This document shows positions 55,111-63,947 of a stretch of 64,000 nucleotides of DNA, piece after piece. The stretch covers positions 24,846 through 88,845 of the forward strand of contig CAMKRZ010000009.1 in assembly GCA_946415315.1 (NCBI GenBank), given 5' to 3'. The stretch comes from an uncultured Lachnoclostridium sp. GTDB lineage: Bacteria > Bacillota > Clostridia > Lachnospirales > Lachnospiraceae. Below the pieces are notes generated by a model, which was not told the DNA's origin, did no database searches, and worked only from the letters and a program-made list of their open reading frames with translations. The position numbers and the translations under genes are program-made. The first letter of the stretch is position 1; each line of letters starts with the position of its first letter.

Positions 55111-56022
55111 TCACCCCATGTGCGCCTTGAAGAAATCCGTCTGCTCCCGATTGGCCTTCTCGCCCTCCTCGAGGCGCATGTCAACCTGGAACACGTGTCC
55201 GACTTCCCTCGCCTCCGGCGTTCCGAAAATCCTGCATTTGACCTCGATGCCGCGCGATGCAAGCAGCTCCGCCGTCGGTTCGCACTCGACGATCAGCGGA
55301 TCATTGTACGCTGAGAAAATGTACGTCGGCGGGTAGTCGCCCGTGATGTTCTCCAAAACCTCGGTCCTCGGATCATCAAACAGGCTCTCGTCTCCGAAGT
55401 AGTCCATCATCATCGGATTGCGCGGCGAATCCTTCTCCCTGCCCGCGAGGCGGTACGTCCCGCACGACAGCGAGATCGCTCTCACGCAGATATCCTCCGG
55501 CGGCTCAAACCGGAACAATTTGCCGTATTCCTTATTCGTAAGCATGCACGCGAACTGGCTCACCAGCTGCGCCCCGGCGGAATCTCCGACCATGAAGACG
55601 CGCGACGTGTCCAGCCCGTACTGATCCGCATTGGCCGAGATCCAGCGCATCACGGCCATCGTATCCGCCAGCGGCGCCGGAAAATGAGACTCCGGTGCCA
55701 GCCGGTAATTGAAGTTCACCACCGCAAACCCGAACTCCGCCAGATGCATGCAGTAGAAGCGGTAGAGCTCCTTGTCACCGTAGAAGAAACCGCCGCCGTG
55801 AATGCTCACGATCACCGGCCAGCGGCCCTCCGCCGTCTTACCCTCGATCCTCGATTCATCCGGCACGTACAGATCCAGCAGATTCCACGTGCCGCATGGC
55901 CCGTACGAAATGTCGCGGTATTTGACGACATCCTCGGGCTCAACCAAGCCAGCGTCGCGCTTCGCATCATTAGCAGCCCACGCCTTGCGCATCTCAACAA
56001 CTCTCTTCGGGATCTCCTGCAT
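55111..56022 (-). CDS. Alpha/beta-hydrolase esterase (HSL/GDSAG family)
   Basis: 303 residues from the ATG at 56022 (AAGGAGG eight bases upstream). Oxyanion motif VIVSIHGGGFFYGD, nucleophile elbow MVGDSAGAQLVSQ, acid region YNDPLIVECEPTAE and a late histidine in VGHVFQVDM complete the triad. It hydrolyses carboxylic esters; the substrate is not known. The same frame continues open upstream without a start that has an SD, up to the stop of the 88-residue gene. Confidence 0.9.
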   Translation of the reverse strand: MQEIPKRVVEMRKAWAANDAKRDAGLVEPEDVVKYRDISYGPCGTWNLLDLYVPDESRIEGKTAEGRWPVIVSIHGGGFFYGDKELYRFYCMHLAEFGFAVVNFNYRLAPESHFPAPLADTMAVMRWISANADQYGLDTSRVFMVGDSAGAQLVSQFACMLTNKEYGKLFRFEPPEDICVRAISLSCGTYRLAGREKDSPRNPMMMDYFGDESLFDDPRTEVLENITGDYPPTYIFSAYNDPLIVECEPTAELLASRGIEVKCRIFGTPEAREVGHVFQVDMRLEEGEKANREQTDFFKAHMG

Positions 56023-56337
56023 TGTCATTTCCTCCTTCTCATCCGATCCGCAGCGGTACCACACCCCCTGATAGAGCAAGTACCAAACACCGTCTTTACA
56101 CGCATATTCGCAATTCACATACGACGGAAAATTGGTCTGTCCCTCCAGCGTCGGCAGCGTGAACGGCTCATCTGTGTACGATGAGATCACGCCCTTCCGG
56201 TGTGCCGAGAAATCGTCCTGCATCCTCTCCCTCAACTGCTGCCGCACCCCGTCCAGCACCACATAGTGAGGCAGGCTCGATCGCGACCGGCCTTCCTTGT
56301 CCGGCTTCGCCCGCGCTGTCTTTCTTTTTTCTGCGGT

Positions 56338-56604
56338 TTACAGCTTCTCTGAATACTTCCCGACCTTCTGCGTCTTGTGCGAAAAATTAGCCAGCCGCCC
56401 GGTGTACTCCGTGATCTTGACCCGGTAGTGCTCGATCTGCTTCGCGTTCAACTTACCGGCAGCCAGCAGCGCCTCATAGCGCTCCTTCAACTCCTCCAGG
56501 TCCTCCTTCGTCGCGTCGCGGTAGTTGTTCTCCGCGTTTAGATGCAATCGCGTGAGGATCTGCTCCAGCTCACTGTGCGTCTCTTTCTGAAACCATGAAA
56601 ACAT
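56338..56604 (-). CDS. Small coiled-coil protein, 88 residues
   Basis: 88 residues, starting MFSWFQKETHSELEQIL. Mostly helical and charged (ATKEDLEELKERYEALLAAGKL...EHYRVKITEYTGRL). No family recognised. SD AAGGGAG before the ATG. Its stop is in frame with the open stretch that leads into the esterase. Confidence 0.6.
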   Translation of the reverse strand: MFSWFQKETHSELEQILTRLHLNAENNYRDATKEDLEELKERYEALLAAGKLNAKQIEHYRVKITEYTGRLANFSHKTQKVGKYSEKL

Positions 56605-56761
56605 ACGCTTCTCCCTTCGTAAACAGTCACGCTGTTGTGTCTCCTTTATTGTAGCACACCGGAACGTTTATGCAAGGATTTTCCTTGCCTCAGCCACGTT
56701 AATGCGTTATAATGCGACTGTAGTCTTGTTTTGGAAAATGAACACATCAAAGGGGGTAATT

Positions 56762-57373
56762 ATGGACGCGAAAGCCGCCGCCAGAAAAACCGCTGCAACG
56801 AGGGAAGGGATCAAGACCGCCCTGCTTTGCCTGATGGAGCAGAAACCGTACCATGACATCAGTGTGCCGGACATCGTGCTTGAGGCATCGACCGCCCGCT
56901 GCACGTTCTATCGCCATTTTCCGACGAAGGATGACGTGCTTCTCGCCTGCTGCAAGGACCGGTTCGAGGGATTGCTCCAGCGCATGCACGAGGACGCGCA
57001 CACCTTCCACGATACAAGTCTGGGTTACTATAAATACTGGCAGGATCACCTGCCGTTCCTTCAGTTGCTGCAGAAGCAGGACCTTCTGTTTTTCTTCACG
57101 AAAAATCTCGACCGCTTCCTGTACGAGGTGACCGGCGGCGTCCATCCCTCGGAAAATGACGGCCCGCCCGCGAAGGTGATCTACCACTTCTTCTGCAGTA
57201 TGTCCGCGATGAGCGGGATTCTCCTGTACTGGCTGAACACCGGCTGTCGCGAATCCGCGGAGCAGCTCGCGCAGTTCTTTGTCTCCTTCCTCGCCGAGGG
57301 AAGCGACGGTGATGAGGACTGCCGCTATTTCCGCGAGCATCGCAGGTATCCGTTCAACCCTTCCTATGTTTAA
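56762..57373 (+). CDS. TetR-family transcriptional regulator
   Basis: 203 residues from the ATG at 56762 (SD AAAGGGGG). HTH region REGIKTALLCLMEQKPYHDISVPDIVLEASTARCTFYRHFPTKDDVL fits TetR. The C-terminal part is of the TetR_C_7/DhaS-like type (WQDHLPFLQLLQKQDLLFFFTKNL). The gene is divergent from the 88-residue gene, and its target may be itself or that gene. Confidence 0.92.
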   Translation: MDAKAAARKTAATREGIKTALLCLMEQKPYHDISVPDIVLEASTARCTFYRHFPTKDDVLLACCKDRFEGLLQRMHEDAHTFHDTSLGYYKYWQDHLPFLQLLQKQDLLFFFTKNLDRFLYEVTGGVHPSENDGPPAKVIYHFFCSMSAMSGILLYWLNTGCRESAEQLAQFFVSFLAEGSDGDEDCRYFREHRRYPFNPSYV

Positions 57374-57470
57374 TTCGTATAATTCTTTCGTACCGTTATT
57401 TCAGAGATGCAGCGTCTATGCGCGTATATCAAAAGCCGCCGGCATGCTTCCGGCAGAGAAAGGAACAAAG

Positions 57471-59216
57471 ATGAAAAGATCGATTTCCCGCATTTTTGCC
57501 CTGGTGCTGATCCTCATTCTTGCAACCGGCTTGTTTGCCGGCTGCAGCGAAAAACCGGAGGAGCGCTCATGCCGCAAAGGCACACCCGCGGTTACAAAAC
57601 CGGCTGACATTACTCCGACGAAGGAACCGACCCCGAGCGAAGCGACTCCTACCGCTGAACCGACGGCAGAAGTAACCCCGACGGCAGAACCGACGCCAAC
57701 CGAGGAACCCACACCTATCGCGACGCCGACAGAGGAGCCCACACCTATCGCGACGCCGACAGAGGAGCCCGCGACACCTACGCCGGAGCCCACTGCAGTT
57801 CCGATCACGTTCGGCGACAAGATGGATGACTATCTCGGAACCTGGTATGCAGTGACGATCGCAGGTCTGGAATCCGAAGAAGAAAAATGCGCCGACACGC
57901 CCGGGACCGACTATCGTCTGTTCATCAGTGAGGACTATCTCGTTCGCGTGTTCACGGAAACGCAAAATCTCAACGATCCTTCCGGAAAATGGGACGATTT
58001 CGATCTTCGCACCTCATTTTCCGATTCCGAGAAAGCGCTTTACGAATCCTGGGGCTACGGCGTTTCCGCATACGTCGACACTCCGACAGATTTTGCCAAG
58101 GGACATCTTGTCTTCTCCTGCGCCGGGCACTATGACGGCATCGACAATGCGCTCTTCATCATCGATGCTCAGCCGGACGGCACGATCAAGACAGAGTACG
58201 TCTGCGTTCTGGACAACGGCTCCTTCCCGGTCTTTGTAGAGGCAACTTATTCACGGGAGCCGGTCTATGAGATGGGCCACTACTATGAGGATTATATCGG
58301 CGTCTGGAATCTTCACTCTACCGCCGCCTACTACTGCGACGCACTTGAGGTGTCCGATGAGGATCCCTGCGATTCGCGCCTCATCATCCACGACAACAAC
58401 ACGTTGGATTATGTTACGCTGAACGAAAAACACGAGATCATCGATGTGAGTCACTTTGCGGTTCGCAGCTGGTTCTCGGAGGATGAGATCAAAAAATACC
58501 AGGCGTGGGACGAGGCAGGCTTCCGGACCTACGACAGCGTAGAATCCGGCTGGGCAGCTACCCTTGCGCAAAATCCAATCGACGGCACGTATGGCGGTTT
58601 TCTGTTTGCGTGCACCGACGAGGATGACAACGGAACTCTGATCCAGATTTTCCTGATGGAGAGTTCCGAACGGGAAAATACATATTATATCGCGATGGAT
58701 GCCTTCAGCTATGACAGCGCGAGCAACCGGGAGTATGCCACCTACAGCACCTTCTACCGCGACAGCCCTTACTCCTACGCGCAGGGAAGTTATTATGCAG
58801 ACTTCCTCGGCACCTGGCAGATCACGGAACTCCGCTATGACGGCGACACGGAAGTTACCGTTGTGAAAGATCCCACCGCGGTAGTGGAGCTTCAGATCAA
58901 TCCGGACATGACCGCTTCCCTGCTGTACAGAGACTCCCCCGCGAAGCTCGAACTCCGCATCGGGGCGCACTCCGGGGATCCTTTATGGTACTACGACATC
59001 GAAGGCAATATGGATCTGGTGACCGACTATGCAAAACACAGACTGGTATTTATCTGTGTTGATCCGAACACGATGACAGACGGTCTGATCGTGCTGGATC
59101 GCAACGATGACGGCACCCTGACATCCACATGGTATTTCCAGGTGGATTCCGATGTGAAAAACATCCCGTATGTGCATTATGCGCGCAAATCCGGCCTGCT
59201 CCGCACGGCAGAATAG
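57471..59216 (+). CDS. Lipoprotein with Thr/Pro linker and three lipocalin-like GTW repeats (paralogue 1)
   Basis: 581 residues from the ATG at 57471 (SD AAAGGAAC). Lipobox FAGC (Cys25). Linker about 35-110 with TPTEEPTPIA repeats. Three successive domains start with DDYLGTWYAVTIAG, EDYIGVWNLHSTAAYY and ADFLGTWQITELRYDG. Each continues with beta strands and a closing phrase such as FAKGHLVFSC or AKHRLVFICVD, as in small lipocalin-like barrels. Paralogous to the next two genes. No enzymatic residues recognised. Confidence 0.8.
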   Translation: MKRSISRIFALVLILILATGLFAGCSEKPEERSCRKGTPAVTKPADITPTKEPTPSEATPTAEPTAEVTPTAEPTPTEEPTPIATPTEEPTPIATPTEEPATPTPEPTAVPITFGDKMDDYLGTWYAVTIAGLESEEEKCADTPGTDYRLFISEDYLVRVFTETQNLNDPSGKWDDFDLRTSFSDSEKALYESWGYGVSAYVDTPTDFAKGHLVFSCAGHYDGIDNALFIIDAQPDGTIKTEYVCVLDNGSFPVFVEATYSREPVYEMGHYYEDYIGVWNLHSTAAYYCDALEVSDEDPCDSRLIIHDNNTLDYVTLNEKHEIIDVSHFAVRSWFSEDEIKKYQAWDEAGFRTYDSVESGWAATLAQNPIDGTYGGFLFACTDEDDNGTLIQIFLMESSERENTYYIAMDAFSYDSASNREYATYSTFYRDSPYSYAQGSYYADFLGTWQITELRYDGDTEVTVVKDPTAVVELQINPDMTASLLYRDSPAKLELRIGAHSGDPLWYYDIEGNMDLVTDYAKHRLVFICVDPNTMTDGLIVLDRNDDGTLTSTWYFQVDSDVKNIPYVHYARKSGLLRTAE

Positions 59217-59257
59217 TGCCGGATCCCGTTCTGCAGAACGTTGAGAAGGTGAATCGA

Positions 59258-61105
59258 ATGAAAAAACATGTACTGCTTACCACACAAAAAGGCGCAGGCC
59301 GCATCATCGCATTGTCCATGATAGTGCTGATTCTCGCCGCTCTGCTGTCCGGCTGCGGTGATAGTCCCGACTCCCGCGACAAACGGAACGAAACCGCCAC
59401 CCCGACTGAGGTGGCGAAAACTCCGACCCCGAAGCCGAGCGATACGCCGGTTCCTACGGATGAACCCACACCGGAGCCTACCGCCGAACCGACTGCCGAG
59501 CCAACCGCGGAACCAACCGCTGAGCCGACTGCGGAACCTACCGCTGAGCCGACTGCCGAGCCTACCGCTGAACCGACTGCCGAGCCTACCGTTGAGCCGA
59601 CTGCGGAACCGACACCCGGTTTCGGCACCAAATGGAATGACTATTCGGGAATCTGGTATTCCAAGACGATATCCGGACTGGAGATGGAGGAAACCGATTG
59701 CACGACGGATCCGAGTCTTGATTACCACCTTGAGTTCTCGGTATGGGATGAGCAGGATGAGGTGAACGTCTGCCTGACGCACATGATCTCCTACTACGAC
59801 GAAAACTATGGCGAGGATGTCTTCGGCGTGGAATCCAGATTTGAGCTGGTCAAGTCCACGGAAGATCTGGATCTGGATATGTACCGTTCCTGGAACTACG
59901 GCGTTGTCGACTACTTTGACGACATGACCGACCTCTCCCGGGGACATCTCATTTTCCGATGCTACCACTCAAGCAACGATGCGATTCCCGATGACGCGCT
60001 GCTCATCGTCGATGCGCAGCCGGACGGAACCCTCAAGACGGAGCAGGTCTATGTCCTCGACAACGGTTCCTTCCCGGTGTTCGTCACGATCGCCTTCGCC
60101 AAGCCCGCGGTCGCCATGGGTGCCGACTATAACGATTACCTCGGAGTATGGCATCTGAACAGTACCGCGGCGTACTACGGCGACGGCTTCACCGAAGATA
60201 GCGACGAGCTCACCGAGTTCCTTGTATTCAACAAGGACGGTACCCTGGATTTCGGTTATTACGAAGACGGAGATGACGACGACCCGGTCTACATCGGAAG
60301 CCGCTATCGCCTTCGCACGGATTTTTCCGAGGCCGAGATTGATATGTACCGAAGCCTTGACAAAGCGGGTCTTCTGGCCGCAGGCCGTCTCATGGGAGGA
60401 ATTGCCCTGGAAGCCGTGATGAACGGCACCGATCTCTCCTCCAAGCGCATGCTATTCACGAACGATCGCGGCGATCTGCTGGAGATCACATGGTCGTACT
60501 TATACGGCAAACACCTGTCTGTGTATTCCTACGCCCGCCTGGACATCGATGAGGACGAAGCGGAAACTCTTCAGGAATATTACGGAACGGAAGAGTTTAC
60601 AAGGGACAACGTTCCCTATATTGAGGAAGTCATTTACTACACCTTCCGTAGGGATTTCAACCGCACCAAGCCTGAGGGAAGCTTCTTCACAGACTTCATC
60701 GGCATCTGGGACGTGGCGGACTACCATGACAATCCCGAGGGAAGCGCCATTGTCGTCACCGATCCCTCACAGTTTGCGCAGCTTCGGATCGATCCCGACA
60801 TGATGACGGTGGAGGAGCTCCGCAACGGCACTGTCGAAGCGACCTACACCATCCGCACCTCCGCAGGCTCCCAGGATCCTGCATGGTACGCGGACAGCTC
60901 GCTTCAGAACTTCGTAACGGATTTCCGGAACCAGCAGCTCGTTCTCCGCTGCACAGGCGGCGACAACAAGGGCGCCCTGATCGTCCTGCACATGAACGAT
61001 AAGAATGTAGCCCGGGCCACATACTATTACGAAAAAGACAATCAGGTCTGCGCGCAGTCCCTCACATACAACCTCGAGACAGCCGGTCCCGAGCGCCGTA
61101 AATAA
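59258..61105 (+). CDS. Lipoprotein with EPTA-repeat linker and three GTW domains (paralogue 2)
   Basis: 615 residues from the ATG at 59258 (SD GAAGGTG). Lipobox LSGC (Cys33). Linker of twelve tetrapeptides EPTA/EPTV/EPTP (59474-59617). Domains begin NDYSGIWYSKTISGLEM, NDYLGVWHLNSTAAYYG and TDFIGIWDVADYHD, with the recurring LSRGHLIFRC and LLIVDAQPDGTLKTEQVYVLDNGSFPVFV blocks almost identical to paralogue 1. Starts 41 bases after the previous stop: same operon. Confidence 0.8.
   Translation: MKKHVLLTTQKGAGRIIALSMIVLILAALLSGCGDSPDSRDKRNETATPTEVAKTPTPKPSDTPVPTDEPTPEPTAEPTAEPTAEPTAEPTAEPTAEPTAEPTAEPTAEPTVEPTAEPTPGFGTKWNDYSGIWYSKTISGLEMEETDCTTDPSLDYHLEFSVWDEQDEVNVCLTHMISYYDENYGEDVFGVESRFELVKSTEDLDLDMYRSWNYGVVDYFDDMTDLSRGHLIFRCYHSSNDAIPDDALLIVDAQPDGTLKTEQVYVLDNGSFPVFVTIAFAKPAVAMGADYNDYLGVWHLNSTAAYYGDGFTEDSDELTEFLVFNKDGTLDFGYYEDGDDDDPVYIGSRYRLRTDFSEAEIDMYRSLDKAGLLAAGRLMGGIALEAVMNGTDLSSKRMLFTNDRGDLLEITWSYLYGKHLSVYSYARLDIDEDEAETLQEYYGTEEFTRDNVPYIEEVIYYTFRRDFNRTKPEGSFFTDFIGIWDVADYHDNPEGSAIVVTDPSQFAQLRIDPDMMTVEELRNGTVEATYTIRTSAGSQDPAWYADSSLQNFVTDFRNQQLVLRCTGGDNKGALIVLHMNDKNVARATYYYEKDNQVCAQSLTYNLETAGPERRK
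59474..59617 (+). repeat. 12-bp coding tandem repeat, twelve units
   Basis: Twelve in-frame units for EPT[A/V/P]. Synonymous changes alternate (GAACCGACTGCC, GAGCCTACCGCT), hinting at a 24-bp higher-order unit. A candidate for length variation between strains. Confidence 0.88.
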
Positions 61106-61191
61106 CGAAGAGGCGGCACACGCCACCGTATAAAGTGCAGTTTCAACACGCCCGGAGCCGGCCTTCGGGCGTGTATGCTTAAGAGGAAAAT

Positions 61192-63138
61192 ATGAAAAGC
61201 CACCGTTTACCCAGCCGAACTCCTTTGCCCCGGATCTCCCTGTTTATGGTGCTCCTGCTGCTCGCGAGTCTTCTGACCGCCTGCGGCGACACCGTCGATC
61301 CGCGCAACGATCGCGACACGACTCCCTCACCGACTTCTTCGGAAAATGCTCCCACCGCCGTTCCGACCGCAACCGCCGTTCCGAACCCGACCGGGGAGCT
61401 CCTTCCGTCTGCGACGCCGACCGGTGATATCACCCCGTCCGCGACCCCGACAACAGAAGTTACTCCTTCGCCGGAACCCACAGCGGAGATCACGCCTTCA
61501 CCGGAGCTGACAGGAGAGCTCACGCTTTCGCCTGAACCGACCGGCACGATCACCTCTTCGCCGGATCCAACCGGCGATGCCACGCCTCCTGTAACGCCGG
61601 AATCTCCCACCCCGGAATTAACCGGCGAACTCACCCCGTCACCCGATGTGACGGTTGTTCCGCCGACTCCGACCGACACGCCGACTCCGACACCGACTCC
61701 TTTCGGTGTGAAAGGGGAAGATTACGACGGCGAGTGGTACGCCGGAACGATCACCACGGACGCGGGCGAAACGGAATGCGGCGACTCTCCGGAATACGAC
61801 TACCGCCTTTTCATCGGAACGGTCTCAATGACGGAGACAAGCGTGCGGCTTGAGCATTTTCTGCCTTATGAAGAGAAGCATGCGTACTACACGGAAACAC
61901 ACGTCGGCAGATACTCCTATTTCACGCTGAAGACTACGTTCGATGATACCGAGACGGCGCTGTATCGCTCCTGGGGCAAGGAATTTTCCGATCTCATCGC
62001 CAATCCGAGCAATCTCTCAAAGGGTCACCTCGTATTTGCCCTCAAATATACCGTCGGCGAACCGTACCCCGAAGGCACGCTTCTCATCATCGACGCGCAG
62101 CAAAACGGCACCTTGCACGTTGAGATTGCGTACGTGCTCGACGGCATGCCGGTCTTTACGAAGTTTACGATGACAAAGCCGGACCATGTCAACGGTACGG
62201 AATATAACGACTACCTCGGAGCCTGGTATTGTACGCACTATGCCTATTACATGATCGACGGCGACGATGTCTCCGACGGCAATTACCTGGATGCGCGGCT
62301 GGTCTTCAACGATGATGAAACCATGGAATTTCAGTTCTTCGAGGAGGACGGCACGCTCGAGCATGTTGAGCATTACGAGCGGCGCACCGCATTTTCCGCG
62401 GAGGAGATCGCAATCTACAAAGAGTGGGATCGATACGGCACATTTTTCGACTTTGAACACATCGACGGCTGTGTCGCCGGTTACGCGGAAAACCCTCCTT
62501 CCCTCAAGTCCGGTAAAATGATCTTCGTCAGGACGGACGAGGAAGGCTTCGGAACCTTATTGTCGCTGGCGTGGTGTGAGCCCGATCCGAGTTACGGCAG
62601 CCGCGACTTCTATATCGCCATGGAACGCACCGCGTTTGACTCCGTGCACAATTCGGAGGACATCATGTGCTTCACGTTCAAGCGGTACTCCTATCTCACG
62701 CATACCGCAGGCACAAGCGTCGGCGACTTCTTCGGAAAATGGTACCTGACCGAGTTCCGGGAGGAGTCCGATACACTACCCACGAGCTGCGATAATCCGA
62801 AGGATTACGCGGTGTTACAGATCAACTCCGACATGACCGCTACGGAGTACCTCGGCGGCGAAGTGATCGGATCGTACGCGATCCGCACCAAAAAAGCCTC
62901 CGACGATCCCGCCTGGTACGGCGATTACAACTTGAAAAATGTCGTCACGGATTTCTCGAAACATCGTCTGGTCCTCAAGGCAACCGCAGACAGTGCCTGC
63001 CCCGGAATGCTGATCGTGATAGACATGAACGAGGACGGAACGATCGTGACGATGAGTTACGGAAAGAATGAGGAAGGCTCTCAGTATCATCCGTACCGGA
63101 AGTACGAGCGCGAGACGGGTGTATACCGGAGAGAGTAG
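61192..63138 (+). CDS. Lipoprotein with Thr/Pro linker and three GTW domains (paralogue 3)
   Basis: 648 residues, SD GAGG five bases before the ATG. Lipobox LTAC (Cys31). A long linker (about 35-170) of SPEPTGEIT-like repeats. Domains begin EDYDGEWYAGTITTDAGE, NDYLGAWYCTHYAYYM and GDFFGKWYLTEFREE, with LSKGHLVFALK and LLIIDAQQNGTLHVEIAYVLDG matching the paralogues. 86 bases after paralogue 2. The set probably arose by tandem duplication; likely a cell-surface binding protein. Confidence 0.8.
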   Translation: MKSHRLPSRTPLPRISLFMVLLLLASLLTACGDTVDPRNDRDTTPSPTSSENAPTAVPTATAVPNPTGELLPSATPTGDITPSATPTTEVTPSPEPTAEITPSPELTGELTLSPEPTGTITSSPDPTGDATPPVTPESPTPELTGELTPSPDVTVVPPTPTDTPTPTPTPFGVKGEDYDGEWYAGTITTDAGETECGDSPEYDYRLFIGTVSMTETSVRLEHFLPYEEKHAYYTETHVGRYSYFTLKTTFDDTETALYRSWGKEFSDLIANPSNLSKGHLVFALKYTVGEPYPEGTLLIIDAQQNGTLHVEIAYVLDGMPVFTKFTMTKPDHVNGTEYNDYLGAWYCTHYAYYMIDGDDVSDGNYLDARLVFNDDETMEFQFFEEDGTLEHVEHYERRTAFSAEEIAIYKEWDRYGTFFDFEHIDGCVAGYAENPPSLKSGKMIFVRTDEEGFGTLLSLAWCEPDPSYGSRDFYIAMERTAFDSVHNSEDIMCFTFKRYSYLTHTAGTSVGDFFGKWYLTEFREESDTLPTSCDNPKDYAVLQINSDMTATEYLGGEVIGSYAIRTKKASDDPAWYGDYNLKNVVTDFSKHRLVLKATADSACPGMLIVIDMNEDGTIVTMSYGKNEEGSQYHPYRKYERETGVYRRE

Positions 63139-63177
63139 ACCTAAGGCACACAGGCCACCGGATGAATATCGACAAAA

Positions 63178-63227
63178 AATGAGTCGCTGACGTTACCCAT
63201 GTTGGTTAACCATCAGCGACTCATTCA
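63178..63227. terminator. Bidirectional terminator between the lipoprotein and peptide genes
   Basis: 12-bp perfect arms ATGAGTCGCTGA / TCAGCGACTCAT with a 22-base loop. The minus strand runs into TTTTTTGTCG; the plus strand into TCAATTTTG. Confidence 0.8.
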
Positions 63228-63252
63228 ATTTTGCATGGTATATACTCTCGGT

Positions 63253-63582
63253 CTATTTCTGATATTCACGATTCATAGGTACATTTTTAAAATGTCCTCT
63301 TGAACAACTGCAAAGCACTGGATATGTGTATATAGTCGGCCATCCGTTAGGATCATTTTCCTCTGTATAATATTTACATGCATCAATTCCCCATAATACT
63401 CCTGTGCACCAAAGACTAGGAAGGCCATTACAATGCTTTCCTTCATGTGATAAAAAACCGCCTACTACATCCGCGAATTCTTCATCAGATAATTCCATTC
63501 CCAATTCTGAAAGAATTTGTTTCTTTTCTTCCAATGTCTTTGCATTTTCATATCTTTCTTTCTGTTCCTTTGTGTAACTCAT
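63253..63582 (-). CDS. Orphan double-glycine leader peptide (RiPP/bacteriocin-precursor-like)
   Basis: 109 residues. The N-terminal leader is helical and acidic (EKKQILSELGMELSDEEFADVVGG) and ends in GG, as in Nif11-type and class II bacteriocin leaders. The following 67 residues contain five Cys (HCNG, LWCTG, DACKY, VLCSCSR) plus many Gly/Trp/Tyr. The gene is clearly more AT-rich than its surroundings. SD GGTGAGG. There are no modifying enzymes, peptidase or transporter next to it in the window. It could be a RiPP precursor, an unmodified Cys-rich bacteriocin or a relic. Confidence 0.65.
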   Translation of the reverse strand: MSYTKEQKERYENAKTLEEKKQILSELGMELSDEEFADVVGGFLSHEGKHCNGLPSLWCTGVLWGIDACKYYTEENDPNGWPTIYTYPVLCSCSRGHFKNVPMNREYQK

Positions 63583-63662
63583 ACCTCATACCTCACCTTT
63601 CTTAAGATTATTCATTCTCCGTTGAGCCGAATAATCCAAACACTACAAGTTCTTACGTTTCG

Positions 63663-63691
63663 ATAATATCATATTTCTTATGCGAAAGCAA
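63663..63691 (-). promoter_or_regulatory. Promoter of the peptide gene
   Basis: -35 TTGCTT (63691-63686), 17-base spacer, -10 TATTAT (63668-63663) on the minus strand. The DNA between here and tRNA-Cys holds no other gene I can support. Confidence 0.65.
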
Positions 63692-63787
63692 ACGTTTGTT
63701 GCATAATCATTCCTATAACAAACGGAACCTCCTTCCCCACTTATATGCAACAGCTATGGCCTGCCAATACAAACCGAACAAACAAGA

Positions 63788-63814
63788 AGAGCCCGCAAGA
63801 AACTTGCGGGCTCT
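63788..63814 (-). terminator. Terminator after the tRNA cluster
   Basis: AGAGCCCGCAAG / CTTGCGGGCTCT, 3-base loop, followed on the minus strand by TCTTGTTTG. Confidence 0.75.
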
Positions 63815-63821
63815 TTGTGTG

Positions 63822-63893
63822 AGGCGACAACCGGATTTGAACCGGTGGATAACGGTGTTGCAGACCGGTGCCTTACCACTTGGCTATGTCGCC
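63822..63893 (-). tRNA. tRNA-Cys (GCA)
   Basis: Cloverleaf on the minus strand: acceptor GGCGACA / TGTCGCC, D-loop AGCCAAGTGGTAAGGCA, anticodon loop CTGCAAC (GCA), T-loop GGTTCAAATCC. Discriminator U73 as expected for tRNA-Cys. CCA is not encoded. Confidence 0.95.
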
Positions 63894-63947
63894 TTATGTT
63901 GGCTGTAATCGCTCTACAGCCGTGACCGCAGCGAACTGCGATCAAAA

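Noticed and set aside
57279..57470. Longer N-terminus for paralogue 1 overlapping the TetR gene
   Set aside because: The ATG at 57471 has an SD and begins a perfect lipoprotein signal peptide; the upstream frame overlaps the TetR coding sequence.
549..62741. CodY boxes as the explanation of GAAAAT/ATTTTC motifs
   Set aside because: CodY sites are longer dyads (AATTTTCWGAAAATT) near promoters. The motif here is CGGAAAATG, mostly single, inside genes and far too frequent.
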